A stretch of DNA of 10,548 nucleotides from Acidimicrobiia bacterium. GTDB lineage: Bacteria; Actinomycetota; Acidimicrobiia; IMCC26256; JAENVU01. The stretch spans positions 1-10,548 of the forward strand of contig JADGON010000428.1 of the NCBI GenBank assembly GCA_017882945.1. Reading direction: 5' to 3'. The notes below the pieces were generated by a model. That model saw nothing but the letters and a program-made list of their open reading frames with translations, did no database searches and had not been told where the DNA came from. Positions 6,231 through 10,548 of the stretch are shown one piece after another (position 1 is the stretch's first letter; the number at the start of each line of letters is the position of its first letter). Position numbers and translations under genes: made by a program.

Positions 6231-6890
6231 GTGAGCGACGTCCGTCCACCCCGCGACTCCCAGCGCAGCCGCGTCTACCGGGCCGAGACGCCGGTCGGCG
6301 GTGGTCGGCTGCCCCACCTCGATCACTGCGCCGCGTTCGTCGACGAGGTGGTCGGCTCCCTCTGGTGGGCCGCCCGGTTCCCCGAGCACGGGCTCGCCGA
6401 CGTTCCCCGGCTGCGTCCCGGCCAGGGCGCGCGTCAGGCCTTCTACCGGGAGGATCCGGGACGACCGACGATCACGCTGCCCCGTCGCTACCGCACCACG
6501 GGCGTCGTGCTCCACGAGCTCGCGCACTGGGCACTGAAGAACGTGCACGACCTCCCGGTGCACGGCCGCACCTTCACGCGCCTGCTGCTCGACGCGACCA
6601 TGGAGTTCGGGGGAGCAGGTCGCGCCGATCGTCTGGCTGCCGGCTACACGGAGCACAAGGTCCGCGTCGGGAAGCCCGCCCGTCTCGGGTCCGACGGTCG
6701 TTGGTACTACGACTGGGACGAACGCCTTCGCCTCGGTCGCGACAAGGCGCTCACCATACGTTGGGGCACCGACGAGCTCGCAACCGGCGTGCTCGTCTCA
6801 CGCGCGCATGCGAGCGCCACGCTCCGGACCGCCGATGGCACCACCATCGCCATCCGCGAACGCGACATCTGGTCCGTCCGCCCCGCCTGA
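6231..6890 (+). CDS. HEXXH putative metallohydrolase, Rv0185-like (TIGR04338)
   Basis: This is a 219-residue protein. The N-terminal P-R-D-S-Q-R-S-R-V-Y-R-A-E (7-19) matches the start of the actinobacterial family typified by Rv0185. The zinc motif H-E-L-A-H (95-99) is followed by a likely third ligand, His111, in P-V-H-G-R-T-F. This arrangement resembles zincin and SprT-like metalloproteases. The real substrate of the family is, as far as I know, not established. Residues from about 150 onward (W-Y-Y-D-W, then a run of short beta strands) extend beyond the metalloprotease core and may be an extra domain. I recall the mycobacterial relatives as shorter but cannot check this. There is no signal peptide, so it should be cytoplasmic. 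The GTG start matches the family's N-terminus. The gene is divergent from the lipase-like gene with 30 nt between starts. Confidence 0.85.
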   Translation: MSDVRPPRDSQRSRVYRAETPVGGGRLPHLDHCAAFVDEVVGSLWWAARFPEHGLADVPRLRPGQGARQAFYREDPGRPTITLPRRYRTTGVVLHELAHWALKNVHDLPVHGRTFTRLLLDATMEFGGAGRADRLAAGYTEHKVRVGKPARLGSDGRWYYDWDERLRLGRDKALTIRWGTDELATGVLVSRAHASATLRTADGTTIAIRERDIWSVRPA

Positions 6891-6927
6891 CCCCACCCTC
6901 CTTCTCGTTTTTGCGTCGGGCTGGGGT
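6890..6927. terminator. Candidate bidirectional hairpin between convergent stops
   Basis: ACCCCACCC (6890-6898) pairs with GGG-C-TGGGGT (6918-6927): nine base pairs with a single bulged C and a 19-nt loop. The arms use the last base of the metallohydrolase stop and the first base of the thiolase stop complement, so the hairpin fills the 36-nt convergent gap. There is no U-run directly after the stem, so intrinsic termination is only a possibility. Confidence 0.35.
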
Positions 6928-8138
6928 TAGAGGCGCTCGACGATCATGGCCATGCCCTGGCCGCCGCCGACGCACATCGTCTCGAGGCCGATGGTCTTGT
7001 CCGCGTCCTCGAGGCCGTTGAGCAGCGTCGTCATGATGCGCGCGCCCGTCATGCCGAAGGGGTGGCCGAGCGGGATCGCACCGCCGTTGACGTTCAGCTT
7101 GTCGTAGTCGATCTTCAGCTGCAGCGCGGACGGAATGATCTGCGCGGCGAACGCCTCGTTGATCTCCACGAGATCCACGTCGTCAATCGTCATGCCCGCA
7201 CGTGCGAGGGCCTGACGGCTCGCCTCGATCGGACCGAGGCCCATGATCTCCGGGTCCAGCCCGGTGACACCGCTGGAGACGATCCGGGCGATCGGCACGA
7301 TCCCGAGCTCGCTCGCCTTCGTGTCGCTCATGACGACGACGGCCGCAGCCCCGTCGTTGAGCGGGCACGCGTTCCCGGCGGTGACGCGTCCGTTCGGACG
7401 GAACGCAGGCTTGAGCGACGCGAGCTTCTCGAGCGTGGTGTCCGGTCTCGGTCCGTCGTCCTTGCTCACGACCGTGCCGTCGGCGGTCGTGTACGGGGTG
7501 ATCTCCCGCTCGAAGAAGCCGCGGTCGATCGCCGCGCCGGCACGCCGCTGCGAGAGCAGCGCGTACTCGTCCATCTCTTCGCGCGAGACGTCCTCGATCT
7601 CGGCGACGTTCTCCGCGGTCTCACCCATGTCGATGTAGACGTCGGGGAGACCCTCGGGGGGCGTCCAGGTGCCCTGGTCCCCCGCGCCCCGGGCGACCGA
7701 GCGCTCGTGCGCGGCGGCGAACTTCGGGTTCTGTGTGTTCGGCGTGTGATCCGAGCTCCCGCCGACCATGAACCGGCTCACGGCCTCGACCCCCGCAGCA
7801 ATGAAGACGTCCCCCTCGCCGGCCTTGATCGCGTGCGCCGCCATCCGCAACGTCTGGAGCGAGCTCGAGCAGTAGCGGGTGATCGTGCAGCCCGGGACGT
7901 TGCGCATCCCCGCGAGCACCGCGACGACCCGTCCCATGTTGAACCCCTGCTCGCCACCGGGCAGACCGCAGCCGAGCATCAGGTCGTCGACCGAGGTGCG
8001 GTCGAGCTCGGGGATCTTGTTCAGGGCGACATCCACGATGAACGCCGCCATGTCGTCCGCCCGCTCGTTGACGAGCGAGCCTTTGAACGCCCGACCGATC
8101 GGGGTGCGGGCGGTGGCGACGATGACGGGCTCGGGCAT
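6927..8138 (-). CDS. Thiolase family protein (acetyl-CoA C-acyltransferase)
   Basis: This is a 403-residue thiolase of the usual length. Thiolases either cleave 3-ketoacyl-CoA (beta-oxidation) or condense two acyl-CoA units. The N-terminal V-A-T-A-R-T-P-I-G-R (7-16) is a family hallmark. The nucleophilic cysteine is Cys90 in T-R-Y-C-S-S-S. The N-E-A-F motif is at 327-330, and the histidine motif G-H-P-F-G-M-T-G-A-R gives His359. The second catalytic cysteine is Cys389 in M-C-V-G-G-G-Q-G. The G-N-A-C-P-L-N-D-G loop (255-263) replaces the more common G-N-S-S. It is likely degradative (FadA-like), but no other beta-oxidation gene is adjacent to confirm this. The ATG at 8138 has GAGGAG 5 nt upstream. 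The gene lies 70 nt after the hexapeptide-protein gene on the same strand. Confidence 0.95.
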   Translation of the reverse strand: MPEPVIVATARTPIGRAFKGSLVNERADDMAAFIVDVALNKIPELDRTSVDDLMLGCGLPGGEQGFNMGRVVAVLAGMRNVPGCTITRYCSSSLQTLRMAAHAIKAGEGDVFIAAGVEAVSRFMVGGSSDHTPNTQNPKFAAAHERSVARGAGDQGTWTPPEGLPDVYIDMGETAENVAEIEDVSREEMDEYALLSQRRAGAAIDRGFFEREITPYTTADGTVVSKDDGPRPDTTLEKLASLKPAFRPNGRVTAGNACPLNDGAAAVVVMSDTKASELGIVPIARIVSSGVTGLDPEIMGLGPIEASRQALARAGMTIDDVDLVEINEAFAAQIIPSALQLKIDYDKLNVNGGAIPLGHPFGMTGARIMTTLLNGLEDADKTIGLETMCVGGGQGMAMIVERL

Positions 8139-8143
8139 GAGGG

Positions 8144-8149
8144 CTCCTC
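8144..8149 (-). promoter_or_regulatory. Shine-Dalgarno site of the thiolase gene
   Basis: GAGGAG on the minus strand lies 5 nt before the ATG at 8138. It fixes the start and shows a message with a leader, unlike most neighbours. Confidence 0.75.
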
Positions 8150-8160
8150 GGTCGGTGGGC

Positions 8161-8217
8161 GGCCGCGAGGATAGTCAGTCGATGCCCGACGGACGGCCGC
8201 GAGGTTCGTCAGTCGAT
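8161..8217. repeat. Imperfect 23-bp direct repeat, 34-bp period
   Basis: Positions 8161-8183 and 8195-8217 match at 20 of 23 bases: identical GGCCGCGAGG and GTCAGTCGAT arms flank a central triplet that differs (ATA versus TTC). The right copy carries the stop codon and last codons of the hexapeptide gene, so the left copy looks like a tandem duplication of that gene's 3' end into the spacer before the thiolase gene. Confidence 0.8.
8168..8173 (-). promoter_or_regulatory. Possible -10 for the thiolase gene
   Basis: TATCCT on the minus strand lies 29 nt before the thiolase ATG, which would give a leader of about 20 nt containing the Shine-Dalgarno site. It falls on the triplet that differs between the two direct-repeat copies. 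I see no clear -35, so this is tentative; the gene may also be transcribed from the upstream gene. Confidence 0.35.
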
Positions 8218-8733
8218 CCGGCGGAGCTCCGCGCGGTACCGCTCGCCGTTGCGGATGTAGTTGCGGGCGCCGCGCCCGATCACCGCGTCCGGATCCTTGA
8301 CCGCATCGAGCCGCAGCTTCGCCGGCACCCCGAGGGCCATCGCCCGGCTCGGGACCTCCATGTCGTTGGGCACCACCGCGTTCGCCCCCACCACCGCCTC
8401 GCTCCGCACGATCGCCCGGTGCAGCACGATCGAGCCGGAGCCGACGAGCGAGCGGTCCTCGATCGTGCAGCACTCGATGTGGGCGAGGTGACCGATCACG
8501 CAGTCGTCGCCGATCACCGTCGGGTGACGCTCGGTGGTGTGGATCACGGTGCCGTCCTGGATCGAGGTGCGAGCACCGACCGTGATGCTCCCGTAGTCGC
8601 CCCGCAGCACCGCCTGGGGCCAGATGGTGCTCTCCGGTCCGATGACGACGTTGCCGATCACAGTCGCGTCCGGATGGACGAAGGCGGTGGGATCGATCTG
8701 CGGCACCTGGTCACCGAGCGCGTAGACAGCCAT
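8209..8733 (-). CDS. Gamma-carbonic-anhydrase-like left-handed beta-helix protein
   Basis: This is a 174-residue hexapeptide-repeat protein. The repeating pattern of I/V every six residues runs from about residue 12 to 135 (for example F-V-H-P-D-A-T-V-I-G-N-V-V-I-G). The gamma-CA core W-P-Q-A-V-L-R-G-D (38-46) contains the conserved Arg44 and Asp46. Q-D-G-T-V-I-H (60-66 region) gives the first zinc-type histidine at 65, and I-G-H (80-82) gives the second at 82. The usual third ligand sits in G-H-x-A-x-x-H-G-C; here that position is Glu87 and a histidine lies two residues earlier, at 85. Carbonic anhydrase activity is therefore uncertain, and the protein may be a trimeric relative with another role (YrdA/PaaY-like). 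The ATG at 8733 has TACGCT 5 nt upstream. Confidence 0.9.
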   Translation of the reverse strand: MAVYALGDQVPQIDPTAFVHPDATVIGNVVIGPESTIWPQAVLRGDYGSITVGARTSIQDGTVIHTTERHPTVIGDDCVIGHLAHIECCTIEDRSLVGSGSIVLHRAIVRSEAVVGANAVVPNDMEVPSRAMALGVPAKLRLDAVKDPDAVIGRGARNYIRNGERYRAELRRID

Positions 8734-8738
8734 GGTCG

Positions 8739-8744
8739 AGCGTA
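8739..8744 (-). promoter_or_regulatory. -10 hexamer for the gamma-CA-like gene
   Basis: TACGCT on the minus strand lies 5 nt before the ATG at 8733. It is the same hexamer seen before the small membrane protein and the alpha/beta hydrolase. Confidence 0.5.
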
Positions 8745-8806
8745 GGTCGGGGCGGGCACGCAGTGCGGAGAGCGGAGCGACCCGGCAACCCGTCGGCGTA
8801 GGCCGC

Positions 8807-8812
8807 TACCGT
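8807..8812 (+). promoter_or_regulatory. -10 hexamer for the PhyH-type dioxygenase gene
   Basis: TACCGT lies 6 nt before the GTG at 8819 and directly abuts the alternative GTG at 8813. It therefore favours 8819 as the start and suggests a leaderless message. Confidence 0.5.
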
Positions 8813-8818
8813 GTGGGC

Positions 8819-9652
8819 GTGCTCGATACCACGACATTTGCAGAACACACCAAGCGACTCGACGAGGACGGCTACACCATCGTGGAGGACGCCATCGAGG
8901 CCGAGCTCGTCGACGGCCTGGCGACCGAGCTCCGCGACCTCGAGACCTTCCTCGACGTGCAACCGGCCGGGAACTCGTTCGAGGGCGCGCGAACGCTGCG
9001 GGTCTACAACCTGCTCGCGCTCGGCCGGATCTGGGAGCGCGTGCCGGTCCACCCGAACGTGCTGCCGCTGGTCGAGAACGTGCTCGACCCGGGCTGTCTC
9101 ATCTCTTCGTTGAGCTCGATCACGATCCTGCCCGACGAGGTGGCGCAGCCGATTCACGCCGACGATCAGCTCCTGCCGATCCCGAAGCCGCACGTCCCGA
9201 CGGTCTGCAACTCCATGTGGGCGCTCACGGACTTCACCGAAGCCAACGGCGCGACCCGCATCGTGCCCGGCTCTCACCTCTACGACCACTCCCCCGACTA
9301 CGGCCACCCGTACGAATCGATCGCCGCCGAGATGCCCCGCGGGAGCGTCTTGATCTGGCACGGCAGCCTGTGGCACGGCGGCGGTGCCAACACCACCGAC
9401 GCGCCGCGCGTCGGCGTAGCGATGAACTACTGCGCCGGGTTCATCCGCCAGCAGGAGAACCAGCAGCTGGGGATCCCCCGCGAGGTCGCGGCGCGCTTCG
9501 AGCCGCGGCTGCGCGAGCTCGTGGGCTACAGCGTCTACAACGCCCTGGTCGGCCACATCAACAAGCACAGCCCGGTCGAGATGCTCGACGCGGTCTCGGA
9601 CGCTCCCGTCGACGACCAGTACGTGTCGATGGTCTGGGACGCGCTTCCCTAA
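8819..9652 (+). CDS. Phytanoyl-CoA dioxygenase (PhyH) family protein
   Basis: This is a 277-residue Fe(II)/2-oxoglutarate-dependent oxygenase of the PhyH group. The N-terminal L-D-E-D-G-Y-T-I-V-E-D-A (14-25) is the typical opening strand and helix. The iron-binding facial triad is H-x-D in P-I-H-A-D-D (His113, Asp115) plus His186 in S-L-W-H-G-G-G. Arg197 in A-P-R-V-G is the likely 2-oxoglutarate carboxylate ligand. G-A-T-R-I-V-P-G-S-H (144-153) is the conserved strand before the distal histidine. There is no signal peptide. Family members hydroxylate varied small molecules or CoA esters, so the substrate cannot be named. The in-frame GTG at 8813 is an alternative start. The stop is followed with no spacer by the GTG of the metal transporter gene, so the two are probably co-transcribed. 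Confidence 0.93.
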   Translation: MLDTTTFAEHTKRLDEDGYTIVEDAIEAELVDGLATELRDLETFLDVQPAGNSFEGARTLRVYNLLALGRIWERVPVHPNVLPLVENVLDPGCLISSLSSITILPDEVAQPIHADDQLLPIPKPHVPTVCNSMWALTDFTEANGATRIVPGSHLYDHSPDYGHPYESIAAEMPRGSVLIWHGSLWHGGGANTTDAPRVGVAMNYCAGFIRQQENQQLGIPREVAARFEPRLRELVGYSVYNALVGHINKHSPVEMLDAVSDAPVDDQYVSMVWDALP

Positions 9653-10548
9653 GTGGAGCTTGCTCAGAGCGCGGAGGCGAGCAGCCACGGCACCAAACGC
9701 GCGATCTTCGCCGCGTTCCTGGCCAACCTCGGAATCGCCGTCGCGAAGTTCGCGGCGTTCCTGATCACGGGATCCACCTCGATGATGGCGGAGTCCATCC
9801 ACTCGGTCGCCGACACCGGCAACCAGGGACTCCTGTTCCTCGGTGGGGCACGATCCCGCCGGGCACCGGACGCGGAGCACCAGTTCGGCTACGGCGCGGA
9901 GCGCTACTTCTGGGCCTTCGTCGTGGCGCTCGTGCTGTTCTCGCTCGGCGCCCTGTTCTCCCTGTACGAAGGCATCCAGAAGCTCATCCATCCTCACCAG
10001 CTCGAGTCGCCGGCCGTGGCGTTCGTGGTCCTCGGCGTCGCGGTCGTGCTCGAGAGCCTCTCGTTGCGAACCGCGCGGCGGGAGTCCCAGCCCCATCGAA
10101 GCGGGTTGACGTGGTGGCAGTTCATCCGCAAGACGAAGACCCCGGAGCTCCCGGTGGTGCTCCTCGAGGACGTCGGCGCGCTGTTCGGGCTCACGTTCGC
10201 GCTCATCGGCCTCGGCCTGGCAACCATCACCGGCGAGACCCGCTACGACGCGATCGGCAGCATCGCGATCGGCCTGCTCCTCGGCGCGATCGCGATCGTG
10301 CTCGCGATCGAGATGAAGAGCCTGCTCATCGGCGAGTCGGCCGGGCTGAACGTCGACCGCGCCATCCGCTCGGCCATCGAGTCGGGATCCGAGGTGAGGC
10401 GCGTGATTCACCTCCGCACGCTCCAGCTCGGCCCCGACGAGCTTCTCGTCGCGACCAAGGTCGACATCGAAGCCCCGGACATCGGGGGGCTCGCCGCGGC
10501 GATCGACACGATCGAGGTTCGCATCCGGACCGCCGTCCCGACCGCGCG
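9653..10548 (+). CDS. Cation diffusion facilitator (CDF) transporter, 3' end missing
   Basis: 298 residues are visible and the gene continues past the right edge. CDF proteins export divalent metals such as Zn2+, Fe2+ or Mn2+ by proton exchange. The order matches the family: TM1 (about 17-38), then G-S-T-S-M-M-A-E-S-I-H-S-V-A-D-T-G-N-Q (40-58), which carries the metal-site His50 and Asp54. TM3 (about 86-105), TM4 (about 120-138), TM5 and TM6 follow. The cytoplasmic ferredoxin-like domain starts near residue 230, with the dimerisation strand I-x-L-R-T-L-Q-L-G-P-D-E. TM5 reads L-L-E-D-V-G-A-L rather than H-x-x-x-D. That and the H-S-V-A-D-T-x-N-Q motif resemble the SLC30A9 (ZnT9) branch. The GTG start follows the dioxygenase TAA with no gap, suggesting translational coupling. 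Metal specificity is unknown. Confidence 0.93.
   Translation, partial: MELAQSAEASSHGTKRAIFAAFLANLGIAVAKFAAFLITGSTSMMAESIHSVADTGNQGLLFLGGARSRRAPDAEHQFGYGAERYFWAFVVALVLFSLGALFSLYEGIQKLIHPHQLESPAVAFVVLGVAVVLESLSLRTARRESQPHRSGLTWWQFIRKTKTPELPVVLLEDVGALFGLTFALIGLGLATITGETRYDAIGSIAIGLLLGAIAIVLAIEMKSLLIGESAGLNVDRAIRSAIESGSEVRRVIHLRTLQLGPDELLVATKVDIEAPDIGGLAAAIDTIEVRIRTAVPTA

Noticed and set aside
6201..6656. N-terminal extension of the lipase-like protein to 6656
   Set aside because: It would bury the signal peptide 150 residues inside the protein and overlap the divergent metallohydrolase gene.
7062..8174. A 370-codon plus-strand frame opposite the thiolase gene
   Set aside because: It is an antisense shadow with the same compositional look, and the thiolase is complete with all catalytic residues.
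8711..10411. A 566-codon open frame on the minus strand opposite the dioxygenase and CDF genes
   Set aside because: Its translation is Arg/Asp/Val/His-rich low-order sequence typical of the antisense frame of GC-rich genes, while both plus-strand genes have intact family motifs.
1..10548. Defence island, prophage, insertion sequence, CRISPR, tRNA or rRNA
   Set aside because: No repeats with regular spacing, no transposase or integrase motifs, and no tRNA- or rRNA-like sequence were seen. HEXXH metallohydrolase and lipase neighbours alone do not indicate a defence system.

Overview
The window is very GC-rich, densely coding DNA with strong G/C preference at third codon positions and many GTG starts. 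It reads as an ordinary chromosomal segment of an actinobacterium. Supporting signs are a DinB/mycothiol-type protein, a metallohydrolase like mycobacterial Rv0185 (TIGR04338), a free-standing LigD polymerase domain beside Ku, and many genes that look leaderless, with a TANNNT -10 hexamer a few bases before the start codon. Acidimicrobiia is my best guess at class level, but the sequence does not prove it. I see no rRNA, tRNA, insertion sequence, phage gene, CRISPR array or attachment site.

Layout. Positions 1-976, minus strand: a DinB-like protein, a 59-residue single-pass membrane protein and the N-terminal part of a GNAT acetyltransferase that runs off the left edge. Positions 1092-1877, plus: an alpha/beta hydrolase. 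Positions 1884-3772: a divergent NHEJ pair, ku on the minus strand and a LigD polymerase domain on the plus strand. Positions 3783-4616, plus: a short-chain dehydrogenase. Positions 4596-6200, minus: a predicted surface lipase-like protein whose 3' end overlaps the dehydrogenase. Positions 6231-6890, plus: an HEXXH metallohydrolase. Positions 6927-8138, minus: a thiolase, with a gamma-carbonic-anhydrase-like hexapeptide protein upstream at 8209-8733. Positions 8819-9652, plus: a PhyH-type dioxygenase, followed with no spacer by a CDF metal transporter that runs off the right edge.

How the genes work together. Ku and the LigD polymerase domain are the only clear functional partnership. They supply end binding and gap filling for bacterial end joining, and the ligase must lie elsewhere. 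The other genes look like a mix of housekeeping and accessory metabolism (beta-oxidation-type thiolase, SDR, hydrolases, dioxygenase, metal efflux). No gap without a gene exceeds 140 bases.

The strongest signal not explained by the genes is regulatory. Eight genes carry a TANNNT hexamer 5 to 8 nt before the start codon chosen on other grounds, and none of them has a clear Shine-Dalgarno site. The two genes with a good Shine-Dalgarno site (ku, thiolase) lack such a hexamer. I found no convincing new defence or mobile system here.
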